The notes: generated from the letters alone by a model not told the origin. A stretch of 64,000 nt of DNA from Flavobacteriaceae bacterium R38 (GCA_009901575.1 WXYP01000002.1:558001-622000), one strand, 5' to 3'; numbered from the stretch's first letter, positions 1 to 8,360 are shown. Made by a program: numbers and translations.

Positions 1-233
1 CAGAAATTTATACGAATTCAGAAAACATTTTTCTTCACGATAAGAATTTGGATAAGTTAATAAAGATGTTACCTGAAAATTTTATTCGGATTCATCGTTC
101 TTATATAGTTCCACAACACAAAGTTCACAAAATTATTAAGCATGGAGGCGGAAAATATGATATCCAATTATCTACCGGAAGCTTTATTCCTCTAAGCCGT
201 GAAGTGTATAAAAGCAGGTTTAAATCAGGTTAA
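1..233 (+). CDS. LytTR-family response regulator, C-terminal fragment
   Basis: The reading frame is open from the left edge (first full codon at position 3), so this is the 3' end of a longer gene cut by the window. The roughly 76 visible residues match the end of a LytTR DNA-binding domain: FIRIHRSYIV, then a basic strand, then a FIPLSREVYKSRF ending in place of the usual IPIGxxYK. The regulator would bind DNA and normally carries an N-terminal receiver domain, which cannot be seen here. Its stop overlaps the stop of the convergent EamA gene by a few bases. An internal ATG at 48 falls inside the domain and is not a plausible start. Confidence 0.85.
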   Translation, partial: EIYTNSENIFLHDKNLDKLIKMLPENFIRIHRSYIVPQHKVHKIIKHGGGKYDIQLSTGSFIPLSREVYKSRFKSG

Positions 234-1144
234 GAATTCCGTCTTGCAAATTTTATCTTTTTATCTTTTCTGCTATTTATAAAATAAACTCCTGTTAGGA
301 TAATTCCGGCAGCTATAGCAGACTGTAAAGTGATGGTTTCATTTAGAAAGTACCATCCTAATAATAAGGCTATTACCGGATTTACATAGGCAGAAGTTGC
401 TACTTTTTCTGTAGATACTTCTTTTAATAAGTAATTGAAAGATGTAAATGCAGCAATACTTCCAAATATAATCAGGCAAATAATAGAAATCTGAGTTTCA
501 AAACTCCATGTATCGGGAGAGGTCCAGGTTTCGTTAAAGAGAAAACTAGAGACGATGAGCATAGCACCGGCTGTTATCATTTGGTAGCCTGTAGTAATGA
601 AAAAGTTTTTAGGCAAATCTGCCTGGGCTACAAAAATACTACCTACACTCCAGCATATAATACAGGTAAAAATCATAATAATACCAATAATACTCTCTCT
701 ATTTGCTGTCAAGTCTTGTTGACTGATCAATAAATACATTCCTATCATCCCAAAGAGGATACCTATAATAGATTTTATTTTTATAGGTTTTCTTTGAATG
801 ATTCTCATTAATACTAAGATGATGAGCGGTTGTAAAGAAGCCTCCAGGGCTGCAAAGCCACTGTCAACATATCGAAGTGCCCACACAATAACTCCGTTTC
901 CATATCCTAAAAATAAAAATCCGGCAATGATACTGTTAATGAGTTGTTTTCTTGTAATGGCTAACGATTTCCCCATCGCCCGGGCAATAATAAATATGAT
1001 GCATCCGGCAGTAGTAAATCGTATCCCTGCAAGCATAAAAGGAGGTAATTCTGTGACTGCTATTTTATTCCATAAGTAGGTAGACCCCCAAAAAATATAG
1101 ATAGAAAAAAAAGCAAGAATAATAAGTACAGTACGTTTATTCAT
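230..1144 (-). CDS. EamA-family (DMT superfamily) transporter
   Basis: A 304-residue hydrophobic protein with about ten membrane segments arranged as two EamA repeats. The N-terminal signature FFSIYIFWGSTYLWNKIAV and the glycine-rich second half (VNPVIALLLGWYFLNETI) are typical of the drug/metabolite transporter superfamily, whose members export amino acids or other small metabolites from the cytoplasm. The substrate cannot be read from the sequence. It ends with a basic tail, suggesting a cytoplasmic C-terminus. It is transcribed alone, convergent with the LytTR fragment. A TAnnTTTG-like box on the minus strand at 1215-1222 could be its promoter. Confidence 0.88.
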   Translation of the reverse strand: MNKRTVLIILAFFSIYIFWGSTYLWNKIAVTELPPFMLAGIRFTTAGCIIFIIARAMGKSLAITRKQLINSIIAGFLFLGYGNGVIVWALRYVDSGFAALEASLQPLIILVLMRIIQRKPIKIKSIIGILFGMIGMYLLISQQDLTANRESIIGIIMIFTCIICWSVGSIFVAQADLPKNFFITTGYQMITAGAMLIVSSFLFNETWTSPDTWSFETQISIICLIIFGSIAAFTSFNYLLKEVSTEKVATSAYVNPVIALLLGWYFLNETITLQSAIAAGIILTGVYFINSRKDKKIKFARRNS

Positions 1145-1214
1145 CTTTTAAAACAAATAATGAATAATTAATTGAAAGAAGAATTTCTTGTACCATTCAC
1201 TGAATTTAAAAATG

Positions 1215-1222
1215 CAAAATTA
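1215..1222 (-). promoter_or_regulatory. Candidate -7 box upstream of the EamA gene
   Basis: The minus strand reads TAATTTTG, matching the Bacteroidota TAnnTTTG consensus, about 70 nt upstream of the EamA start. No TTG -33 element is seen at the usual 19-21 nt spacing, so support is weak. Confidence 0.28.
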
Positions 1223-1269
1223 CAATTTATTATTTCCAGGTTAATGAGAATTACAAAAAGATTTTACAG

Positions 1270-2412
1270 TCAGAATTGTGAAGATAAGAACCCCAGGAAA
1301 TTAGGAGACGAATCGGTATCTATTTCAATCCATACAGGCAAATGATCAGACAGTTGATTTCGTTTCCAATACCGGTGATAATATTTATCAAAAGCATTAT
1401 CATCGACTAAAGTATCCGGGTTATTCTTATGTTCCAACATTTTTTGATGATATAAAGGCCTTTGCGCATCAGAAAGAACATAATCAAATAAGTTAAAAAC
1501 TCCTCCTTTTTCATTACCTGCTTCGTCATGCATCAATTTGAAAAAAGAATCTACATTAAGAAAAATACGATCGTAAATCTGATTCAAACTGGTGTTTGTC
1601 ATTTTCCCAACGAGTCCGTCACTTTCTTTGAAACCTGAATCTGTAATCAGTTGTACAATATCTGTATCTTCTTTATAAAGGTTAGTATCGCCTAAAACAA
1701 TAAGGTTGTCATTCCAGAAATTATCTTTTTGTTTTTTTTCATTTAATACTTTCATCAATAAAGCTACTTCTTCTTTGCGAATATCGTGATCTGATCTTTC
1801 ATCACCTGTAGCTCCTCCCTCTCCCGGATGTAAATGCAAATTGATAATCGAAAACTTCTTCCACCCCGATTCAAACCCGATAATAGAAGGCGTTCTTTTT
1901 AGTTGTTTGATTTCAGTACCTTCATAAAACTCTGGCGGAATGACAATCTCACCCGATAAACCAGAGTGTTGTACTCTTTTAGTGTTGTAAATATATCCAA
2001 AACGTTCTTTATTCCCATCTGTACCCTCTGTAATGTCTGTTATGACATAAGACCAGTCACTTCCTAAAATTCTCATGATATTATTCAAGTCTTCCAGAGT
2101 ACTTTTAATTTCCTGGATGGCAACAATGTCAAAAGCATTAATTATCTCTGCAATGTAGAATAATGATTCCGGCATTCGTTCATTCAGATGCCCAAATTCC
2201 TTTATATTCCAGGAAGCCAGCAAAATATTATCGTCTACTCGTTTTCTTGGAATATCTTTCAAAATTCCCTTTTTCAATGCTATCAGATGGTCTATGGTGC
2301 GCTTTTTATCAGATTCTGACATCAACTGCGCTCCTGTCTGTTTGTTGGTGAAAATTAATGCGTATGCATTAGGTTTTAGCTGATTTTCCGGCCTTAGATC
2401 GTTGTACCACAT
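1270..2412 (-). CDS. Endonuclease/exonuclease/phosphatase (EEP) family protein
   Basis: The protein carries the EEP fold landmarks in order: LLASWNIKEFG (Asn ligand), DIVAIQEIKS (catalytic/metal Glu), a His near NLHLHPGEGG, LIVLGDTNL (the DxN pair) and QLSDHLPVWIEI (the closing SDH motif). These proteins are metal-dependent hydrolases of nucleic acid or other phosphoesters; the substrate is unknown. No signal peptide is visible, suggesting a cytoplasmic enzyme. I place the start at the ATG at 2412 rather than an upstream in-frame TTG at 2469, because the extra residues form a hydrophobic/charged stretch that looks unrelated. The gene stands alone, with about 250 bp of plain AT-rich sequence on its 5' side. 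Confidence 0.82.
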   Translation of the reverse strand: MWYNDLRPENQLKPNAYALIFTNKQTGAQLMSESDKKRTIDHLIALKKGILKDIPRKRVDDNILLASWNIKEFGHLNERMPESLFYIAEIINAFDIVAIQEIKSTLEDLNNIMRILGSDWSYVITDITEGTDGNKERFGYIYNTKRVQHSGLSGEIVIPPEFYEGTEIKQLKRTPSIIGFESGWKKFSIINLHLHPGEGGATGDERSDHDIRKEEVALLMKVLNEKKQKDNFWNDNLIVLGDTNLYKEDTDIVQLITDSGFKESDGLVGKMTNTSLNQIYDRIFLNVDSFFKLMHDEAGNEKGGVFNLFDYVLSDAQRPLYHQKMLEHKNNPDTLVDDNAFDKYYHRYWKRNQLSDHLPVWIEIDTDSSPNFLGFLSSQF

Positions 2413-2664
2413 CCCCTTATTCTTTAGTTTGTTTATTAAATCAAGTTCTAAAAAAAAGACTAGTGTCAATATTTTTCAGAACTTCCTTTTTATATGTTAC
2501 GGGGGATTATATTACTGATACAGTAATACTTAGTCTTAAATTTAGCACATTTCACGCAAATTAAAAAATAGTTGATTCTAAAAATCGTCCTATGATGAAG
2601 CATCTATTGCTTAGCCATATGAAAATAATGGTTTTTGATGATTGATTTATGCTTTTTCTTTAAA

Positions 2665-4017
2665 TCATCTTTTCTTATTTCTCCTGTTGTAATTTTTATC
2701 TCCTCTGGTTTTTGGTTTCTTATACTTTTGTTTTAAGTTACGTCTGTAAGAACCTCCTTGATTTGTTTTCTTATTTTTTTCTTTTTTCTCGTGAAAACCT
2801 TTACCTAAATCATCTTCTTCTATTTTTATACTGTCTTCCCGTTCTCCGGATCTCGGTTGCTCTTCTAAAGTTAACTTTGTTGAGATTTCTATTTCAGCAG
2901 GTAATTCATTGAAAGAGATATCAATATTCATCAATGTTTCAATAGCTATTTTGGCAGGCTCTTCTTTTTCTGTATAAAATAAGAGGGATGTTCCTTTTTT
3001 CTCTGCCCTACCAGTCCTTCCAATTCGATGCATGTAATTTTCCGGAAATGAAGGAGTATCAAAATTTATTACATGTGATATTTCATTGAGATCCAATCCT
3101 CTGGACATGATATCTGTAGTCACTAAAACTCTTGTTTCCTCATTATTAAAATTTTCTATAGATCGTATTCTATAATTTTGAGTTTTATTGGAATGAATTA
3201 CAGCAATTTCCGAATCAAAATAATTTTCCAACTCCTGAAACAATAAATCCGCACTTTTTTTATTGGAAACAAAAACCAAAACTTTTTTATAAGTCTCCTT
3301 ATCTCGTAATAAAGATACCAATAGGTTTATTTTTGTATAAAAATTAGGTACGGGATAACAGTACTGTGAAATGTTATCAAGAGGTGTTCCGCTAACTGCA
3401 ACAGAGACCGTAACCGGATTTATAAAGAAATCCTGAATAATCGCATTTACATGTTCTGTCATAGTCGCAGAAAACATAATATTTTGACGTCGTTCTGGTA
3501 ACAGTTCAAAAATATTAGTCAATTGAAATCTAAAGCCAAGGTCCAACATTACATCTACTTCATCAATCACCAGTTTCTTTATAGATTTAAGTTGCAAAGC
3601 TCTGCTTATTACCAAATCGTATAAACGTCCGGGAGTTGCTACTATAATATCTGAGCCTTCTGTTAAAGCTTGTTTTTGAGTATTGATATTTACTCCTCCA
3701 TAGACTCCGATAATTCGGTTCGATTTGTATTTACTAAATTTTTCTATCTCTTCTACTACCTGCAAAACCAATTCCCTGGTAGGTACCATTACTAAAACTC
3801 TGGGATTAGCTTGTTTAGAAAATTTAAGTTCCTGAAGAATAGGTAACATATAGGCTAAGGTCTTCCCTGTTCCGGTTTGAGCTATACCTACCATATCTTT
3901 ACCACTTAAGATAACGGAAAACGCCTGTGATTGTATAGGAGTTGGTTTCTCAAAGCCCAAATCGTCTATGGCGTATTGTAACTGCTTGGAAATAGTAAAA
4001 TCTTTAAACGAATCCAT
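2665..4017 (-). CDS. DEAD-box ATP-dependent RNA helicase (DEVD variant)
   Basis: A 450-residue superfamily 2 helicase. Q motif PTPIQSQAF, motif I AQTGTGKT, Ia PTRELVLQ, Ib TPGRL, motif II VIDEVD, motif III SATM, motif V TTDIMSRGLD and motif VI HRIGRTGR are all present. It should unwind or remodel RNA using ATP, as in ribosome assembly or mRNA decay. The last 75 residues are rich in Lys, Arg, Glu and Asn (ending NYNRRNKKR), a disordered RNA-binding tail usual for this group. The oddity is DEVD in place of DEAD in motif II, which keeps both acidic residues and is unlikely to abolish activity. A TACTTTTG box lies about 20 nt upstream of the start. Confidence 0.93.
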   Translation of the reverse strand: MDSFKDFTISKQLQYAIDDLGFEKPTPIQSQAFSVILSGKDMVGIAQTGTGKTLAYMLPILQELKFSKQANPRVLVMVPTRELVLQVVEEIEKFSKYKSNRIIGVYGGVNINTQKQALTEGSDIIVATPGRLYDLVISRALQLKSIKKLVIDEVDVMLDLGFRFQLTNIFELLPERRQNIMFSATMTEHVNAIIQDFFINPVTVSVAVSGTPLDNISQYCYPVPNFYTKINLLVSLLRDKETYKKVLVFVSNKKSADLLFQELENYFDSEIAVIHSNKTQNYRIRSIENFNNEETRVLVTTDIMSRGLDLNEISHVINFDTPSFPENYMHRIGRTGRAEKKGTSLLFYTEKEEPAKIAIETLMNIDISFNELPAEIEISTKLTLEEQPRSGEREDSIKIEEDDLGKGFHEKKEKNKKTNQGGSYRRNLKQKYKKPKTRGDKNYNRRNKKR

Positions 4018-4034
4018 TGATGTTCTATTTAAAG

Positions 4035-4042
4035 CAAAAGTA
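4035..4042 (-). promoter_or_regulatory. Candidate -7 box for the DEAD-box helicase
   Basis: Minus strand TACTTTTG fits TAnnTTTG and would give a leader of roughly 10-15 nt before the ATG at 4017. A convincing TTG -33 element is not seen at normal spacing. Confidence 0.38.
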
Positions 4043-4084
4043 GAACTTTATTACAAGCAGACTGTAGATATTAGAAAAAAGCAC

Positions 4085-5068
4085 TTATAATTCCCAAAAT
4101 TTGATTCCTCCTTTAAGGTCTACTGATACTAATTGTTTTTTATTAGATGAAATATCTAAGTCACTAATCGTAGCATTATGAGAGTACCATTCGTCCACAA
4201 GGTTTCCATTTTGTTTATCCCAAATGCGTATTGTTTTGTCCAAACCAGCAGTGAATACCTTATTATCGGAAAAACGTAGATCTGTTAACTTTAGATGATG
4301 CGAATTATGTACAGTATCTCCATTTGGATATATATAAATTGTATAGGGATGCTTTTCTTTAAATTTTAAAATAGCTGTATTGTTCACTTTAGTATTATAG
4401 ATTCCAAATTCATTGAAATTTAAAAAAGCTAAATTCCCCTTGTCATCAAGATCAACTAATCTTCCATTGACCATAAGTTCTTTTATTATTTTTTTCTTTT
4501 TAGGATCCCATTGAATGTATTTTCCAAGGTGATTCTGATAATATAAATTCCCATTATTATCTGCTAATCGTATATAATTTTTAGGAAGTTCTTCTGAAAA
4601 ATCCAGTAATTCATAATCATTGTTAATATCCCATATGTAACTATTCCCTTTGATATCTAATCCTGTCAGATATTCTTCATTTTCAGATAAATGAACACTG
4701 TTAATCCAGGCATCATTTTTTACATTTAATTCTTTTTTTATTTTCCTGGTTTTAAGATCAATAACAATAACACCAGATTTTAAAGTAGTAGCCATGACAA
4801 CATGTTGTTTTTTAGCATATTCTAATCCATAAATTTCATCGTTTAAATTGATAATTAACTCTTCTTGATCTCGATTCTTTATTACCTGAGAAATCCTCCC
4901 CGAATAGGTTGAAACCAGAACTGTATCACTTGTAGCATTAAAGACTACACTTGTATAAGATAATGGGTTTATTGCTGTGAATTGATTATTGTTATTTGTC
5001 TTTTTTTGACATCCAATAGTTATAAAAACAACTATAGAAGTCATTAATTTTAAAAATTTATTCTTCAT
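4085..5068 (-). CDS. WD40-like beta-propeller lipoprotein
   Basis: A 327-residue protein starting with a lipoprotein signal peptide (hydrophobic run ending ITIGC, the lipobox cysteine at about residue 20), so it is probably anchored in the outer or inner membrane. The mature part holds repeated blades with WD-like endings: GNSYIWDI, DKTIRIWDK, GGIKFWEL. The last two blades are the clearest WD40 repeats. Such propellers usually scaffold protein interactions; no enzymatic motif is visible. It overlaps the upstream anchored-protein gene by 11 bp, so the two are probably co-transcribed and made together. Confidence 0.72.
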   Translation of the reverse strand: MKNKFLKLMTSIVVFITIGCQKKTNNNNQFTAINPLSYTSVVFNATSDTVLVSTYSGRISQVIKNRDQEELIINLNDEIYGLEYAKKQHVVMATTLKSGVIVIDLKTRKIKKELNVKNDAWINSVHLSENEEYLTGLDIKGNSYIWDINNDYELLDFSEELPKNYIRLADNNGNLYYQNHLGKYIQWDPKKKKIIKELMVNGRLVDLDDKGNLAFLNFNEFGIYNTKVNNTAILKFKEKHPYTIYIYPNGDTVHNSHHLKLTDLRFSDNKVFTAGLDKTIRIWDKQNGNLVDEWYSHNATISDLDISSNKKQLVSVDLKGGIKFWEL

Positions 5069-5549
5069 CTGTTTTCAATTTTACTTCTTTATTATTCTTA
5101 TTTATATCAATGTAAATATCTTTATTCCCTGCAATTAAACTTATTTTATTACCATTTCTTCCCCAAATCTGCATAGCAGCACCTCCATTAGGGTCTGCTA
5201 TAAAAAGTGCATTTTGTTGAGTTTTAGAATCTAGTGTAAGGAATACGTTTCCGTAATTATTATCAGTAAGGTAACCTCCTCTCTCTTGTCCTTCTGAATC
5301 ATATAGCATTAATCCGGAAATACCCGCGCCTTCTCCTCTTGAAATTCTGTACCCATGCATGTTTGGATCTGGTAAATGAGCCCCTAATATTGCTCGTTCT
5401 ACCCCCAAAGAGTCTACTACTATAACTCCTCTGACTTTTAATACTTCTTTAGATAAGTCATGCTCTTTTTTATTAAAATAACTGACGCACAATAAAGCAG
5501 TAATGATTAAATTAAATACAATAAGTATTCGTTGTGATTTTGAATTCAT
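5058..5549 (-). CDS. Anchored exported protein of unknown function, paralogue of the one at 44.6 kb
   Basis: From the ATG at 5549 this is a 163-residue protein with one N-terminal membrane segment (ILIVFNLIITALLCVSYF) and an extracytoplasmic domain rich in Gly and Asp. The core GAGISGLMLYDSEGQERGG closely resembles GTGTISGMFFYNEEGYETGG in the protein at 44623-45396, so the two are paralogues. No function is known to me. The longer frame up to 5597 adds 16 residues before a typical start MNSKSQR, so I reject that extension. It overlaps the downstream propeller lipoprotein gene, suggesting a two-gene unit. Confidence 0.68.
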   Translation of the reverse strand: MNSKSQRILIVFNLIITALLCVSYFNKKEHDLSKEVLKVRGVIVVDSLGVERAILGAHLPDPNMHGYRISRGEGAGISGLMLYDSEGQERGGYLTDNNYGNVFLTLDSKTQQNALFIADPNGGAAMQIWGRNGNKISLIAGNKDIYIDINKNNKEVKLKTDEE

Positions 5550-5721
5550 AATAAATGTTTTTTGTAAAAAGACAGTACTAAAAATGCTATGTTGCATAAT
5601 ACTTTTCTAGTTTACAGTGTTTTACAAAACACATCTGTTAAATATTTGATTACATCAATTAAAAATAGAAGTTCGTATGTTGAAAATGCTGATTGAAGAA
5701 AATTTCAAAAAAAATGAAAAA

Positions 5722-7242
5722 TTATTTGTTAGCTTCCAGCCAGTTTTTTGCTTCTTCTGTATACCACCAGGGAGAAAAGTTTTTAGCTGATACGATTTTA
5801 TCATAAAAGAACGCTGTATTATCTGTAATTCCTTTTCCCAAATAATAATTACCCATATAATAATTTGCGTACGGATTATCACTATCTATAGTCAATAGTG
5901 CTTTTCCAATCTTTTTGTATTGTACATCAAAATCTGAAGTGCTCGGATTACCTCTTATAGTATCCATAAAATTAAGAAGCTGCAAATTGAAAAGAAGATT
6001 CAAGTCGGCTTTGCTTTTAGATCCAGGAAATATTTTAAAAACCTGTTTTAATATCATTTTACTTTTTTCACTCTCAGCACTGTCAAATCTTGACATATAA
6101 GCAGATGCTAAAGATTGTGCTATGAGCTTTTTATGAAAAAACTCAGTATTATCATCAGTAATTTTAGTTTTTAATGTATTTAATGAGCTTTCATTTTCAA
6201 AAAGTGCTTCATCTGTGAAACTAAACACAAAGTTTTTAAGAAAACTCATAGCAAATAATGACGTGGTAACGTCACCATTTATTAAACGTGCAGGATCACT
6301 CATTAAATTATTATTGGCTGCTATGATAAACGTCAGGTTTTTACTGGGAACTTTTAAAAACAGGCTTGAATAACAATCGTATTGTCCATACCCCCATATC
6401 AATTTTTTGCCCATAAATTCTTGAGAGAAAATACCAAGTCCGTAAGATGATTGCGCATTAAATGGCGTAAACATCTTTAGTTTTAAAGCTTCAGTTATGA
6501 GCGTATTGTCATTTAAAGCGTTATCGAGTATTGCAAGATCCCTTACGGTAGATACTATTCCCGCAGAAGATGAAAAGCCATAATCAATAAAACCATATTT
6601 TGTTTGCTTTTCCATAACTCCATCTTTTATTTCTCCTCCTAAAGTATATGGTTGAGCTATTCTCCTGTTTTCATTGATTAACTGTGTTGAATCTTTTAAC
6701 AGATACGTATTCTTAAGCCCTAACTTGTTGATTATTCTATTCTGAATAGTTTTTTCAAAAGATTGATTATTTGCCTTTTCAATTACACTTGTCAATAACC
6801 CGAATCTATTACTATAATAAAAATGTTTTCCCACCTCTCCTTGCGATGTATGAGATAAAATATGTTTTATTTTAATGGAATCCGGGATATTAAAAGAGGA
6901 AGCATATTTATTAATAGGATCATCCAGAGATAGCTTTCCTTCTGCTTCTAATTGCATAATAGTTATCCCTGAAAAAATCTTTGTTAACGATGCCATAGGA
7001 ATAGTAATCGTACTATCTATAGGAATATGGTTTTTGACATCTGAATTTCCCAGGTAATCTTCATAAATAACCTGATTCTCTTTTTTAATCAAGACAGCGA
7101 TTCCCGGGATTTGAAAGTAATCTTTAAGCTCTTGTAATTCGTTATTGAAAGATATCGTTGGACTGACTTTTGCTTTTTCTTCTGTGGAACAACTATTAAA
7201 TAATAAGAAAATGAGAATTGTAAGGTTGGTTGTTATTTTCAT
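5722..7242 (-). CDS. Lipoprotein serine hydrolase (class C beta-lactamase-like) with TPR-like tail
   Basis: A 506-residue protein with a lipobox at LLFNSC near residue 18, hence lipid-anchored outside the cytoplasm. Residues 30-340 resemble the penicillin-binding/beta-lactamase class C fold: SLTK gives the SxxK nucleophile, YYSNRFG gives the Tyr-x-Asn motif, and the third motif (normally HxG or KTG) appears to be WGYGQ, so it is atypical. The C-terminal third is helical, ends with NPYANYYMGNYYLGKG, and looks like TPR-like repeats. The family hydrolyses peptides, esters or D-amino-acid peptides; the substrate is unknown. The gene stands alone downstream of the peptide genes and is one of four such hydrolases in the window. 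Confidence 0.82.
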   Translation of the reverse strand: MKITTNLTILIFLLFNSCSTEEKAKVSPTISFNNELQELKDYFQIPGIAVLIKKENQVIYEDYLGNSDVKNHIPIDSTITIPMASLTKIFSGITIMQLEAEGKLSLDDPINKYASSFNIPDSIKIKHILSHTSQGEVGKHFYYSNRFGLLTSVIEKANNQSFEKTIQNRIINKLGLKNTYLLKDSTQLINENRRIAQPYTLGGEIKDGVMEKQTKYGFIDYGFSSSAGIVSTVRDLAILDNALNDNTLITEALKLKMFTPFNAQSSYGLGIFSQEFMGKKLIWGYGQYDCYSSLFLKVPSKNLTFIIAANNNLMSDPARLINGDVTTSLFAMSFLKNFVFSFTDEALFENESSLNTLKTKITDDNTEFFHKKLIAQSLASAYMSRFDSAESEKSKMILKQVFKIFPGSKSKADLNLLFNLQLLNFMDTIRGNPSTSDFDVQYKKIGKALLTIDSDNPYANYYMGNYYLGKGITDNTAFFYDKIVSAKNFSPWWYTEEAKNWLEANK

Positions 7243-7345
7243 CTTTTAAATTAGTTTTTCATTAGATCTATAATGCAACTATTCAAACTCCCACAGAAAA
7301 AAATGTATGATAACCGAATAAATACCAGTGTGGTGTTAGGAATTG

Positions 7346-7495
7346 TCAAGATCCGTTTGTATAAATATCAGCTGTATTAGTCTTTATAGGGTTTTGTACA
7401 TTATTTCTATCTCTTGGTAAATCTGAAGTATTACGTCCTCTTGTTATATGATTAATATTATGTATTTGATATTCTTTTAAATCAGTTATTTTCAT
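7346..7495 (-). CDS. Possible 49-residue peptide ORF
   Basis: A short open frame with an ATG start and TGA stop, not overlapping any other gene, in a 450 bp gap between the Cys-rich peptide genes and the serine hydrolase. The peptide is hydrophilic, begins MKITDLKEYQIHNINHI, and is rich in Asn, Thr, Asp and Arg, with no cysteine and no double glycine. It lies on the same strand as the peptide genes but beyond a terminator-like hairpin. Leader-like N-terminus and position suggest a peptide precursor, but I recognise no family and a chance ORF is possible. Confidence 0.4.
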   Translation of the reverse strand: MKITDLKEYQIHNINHITRGRNTSDLPRDRNNVQNPIKTNTADIYTNGS

Positions 7496-7645
7496 TTTTG
7501 CTATTTTAAAGATTATTGAATTTGTAAAGTGTTACACTAAAATAAAAAAAAGGACCATAATCTTCATAATCAATATGGAACACTACTTTGATTCAACTTA
7601 AAAACCAATTATTAAAGAAAAAGAAAGTAACTATATGATAACAAA

Positions 7646-7668
7646 CAGGCTACCATAAAGGCAGCCTG
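7646..7668. terminator. Bidirectional hairpin after the Cys-rich peptide genes
   Basis: CAGGCTACC pairs with GGCAGCCTG (9 bp including one G-T) around a 5-nt loop. A T-run follows on the plus side and TTTGTT on the minus side. On the minus strand it sits about 30 nt after the stop of the second peptide gene, so it probably ends that transcript. Confidence 0.7.
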
Positions 7669-7694
7669 TTTTTCTTATAAAAAGGAATGCTGAT

Positions 7695-7901
7695 TCATAT
7701 ACAGCATACTCCATTTTGAATAGTACCAAAACAAGTTAGTACCGGATCTGCTAAAGCACACCCGTTACCCGGGAGTAAGCGAAAGAATGGAGAAAAACAT
7801 CCCGAAGGACAATTATCACTTTGCATTCCACCATTAATAACTCTCTGAGCTTCTTTAGAAAGCTCACAAGCTCCCTGAATATTTAAAATTGACTTTTTCA
7901 T
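7695..7901 (-). CDS. Cys-rich double-glycine leader peptide 2 (bacteriocin/RiPP-like precursor)
   Basis: From the ATG at 7901 this encodes 68 residues. The first 25 (MKKSILNIQG, then ELSKEAQRVINGG) form a bacteriocin-type leader ending in Gly-Gly, which C39 peptidase transporters cleave in known systems. The predicted 43-residue core has six cysteines, with CPSGCF near its start and NGVCCI at its end. Leader and core lengths are identical to the neighbouring paralogue 16 bp upstream, and all six cysteines have counterparts. A longer in-frame start at 7970 runs into the neighbour and is rejected because the paralogue begins MKKSILNIQG. No transporter or modifying enzyme is visible nearby. Role (antimicrobial, signal or other) is inference. 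Confidence 0.8.
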   Translation of the reverse strand: MKKSILNIQGACELSKEAQRVINGGMQSDNCPSGCFSPFFRLLPGNGCALADPVLTCFGTIQNGVCCI

Positions 7902-7917
7902 AATCTTCTTCAAGATA

Positions 7918-8124
7918 TTATAAGCAACATTGTCCGTTTCGAATAATTCCTTGTCCAGGGCAATTAGCATGAGTTAAGATTCCACAGGCATTACCTTCAC
8001 CACTACCTATAAATAAGTCAAAGCATCCGGTAGGGCATCCGGTAGGACATCCACCATTGATGCTTTTTTGTGAGTTTTTTGAAATTTCTTTAACACCTTG
8101 AATGTTTAAAATTGATTTTTTCAT
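7918..8124 (-). CDS. Cys-rich double-glycine leader peptide 1 (bacteriocin/RiPP-like precursor)
   Basis: A 68-residue precursor: 25-residue leader MKKSILNIQGVKEISKNSQK then SINGG, followed by a 43-residue core with seven cysteines. The core opens with a duplicated CPTG unit (CPTGCPTGCF) and ends NGQCCL, aligning with the second peptide's CPSGCF and NGVCCI. The leader matches the ELSxxExxxIxGG pattern of bacteriocin-type signal sequences common in flavobacteria. It is the first gene of the pair, 236 bp downstream of the kinase-regulator-M23-membrane protein operon on the same strand. Six conserved cysteines could form three disulfides or thioether rings; which one cannot be decided, since no maturation enzyme is in view. 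Confidence 0.83.
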   Translation of the reverse strand: MKKSILNIQGVKEISKNSQKSINGGCPTGCPTGCFDLFIGSGEGNACGILTHANCPGQGIIRNGQCCL

Positions 8125-8360
8125 TGTAATAAGAATTTAAATTAGACGTTGTTAATTCCCTAAGATATTTTACGTCAGTTAGGAGTCTGACTTTGCTAGC
8201 AATTACCTCTAAATTAAATCATTACTTAATTACAAAAATTAAATTGAGGTTAAAAAAAAGTTAATTGGGGCTTAGCCATATTTGACAAATAAATTAACCG
8301 TAAAAAATTAATTATTAATACTTTATAGGTTATAATTTAATAAAATTTCAAATATGCTTT

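Noticed and set aside
2413-2469. Longer TTG start for the EEP-family protein
   Set aside because: The additional residues do not resemble the family, and an ATG at 2412 gives a sensible N-terminus.
5655-5882. 75-codon minus-strand frame overlapping the end of the lipoprotein serine hydrolase
   Set aside because: Out-of-frame overlap with the 3' end of the real gene; no domain.
7918-7970. Longer start of the second Cys-rich peptide overlapping the first
   Set aside because: The paralogue begins at MKKSILNIQG and the trimmed version has exactly the same length.
8174-8191. GTCAG...CTGAC inverted repeat upstream of the peptide genes
   Set aside because: Only 5 bp of pairing with an 8-nt loop; too weak to call an operator or terminator.
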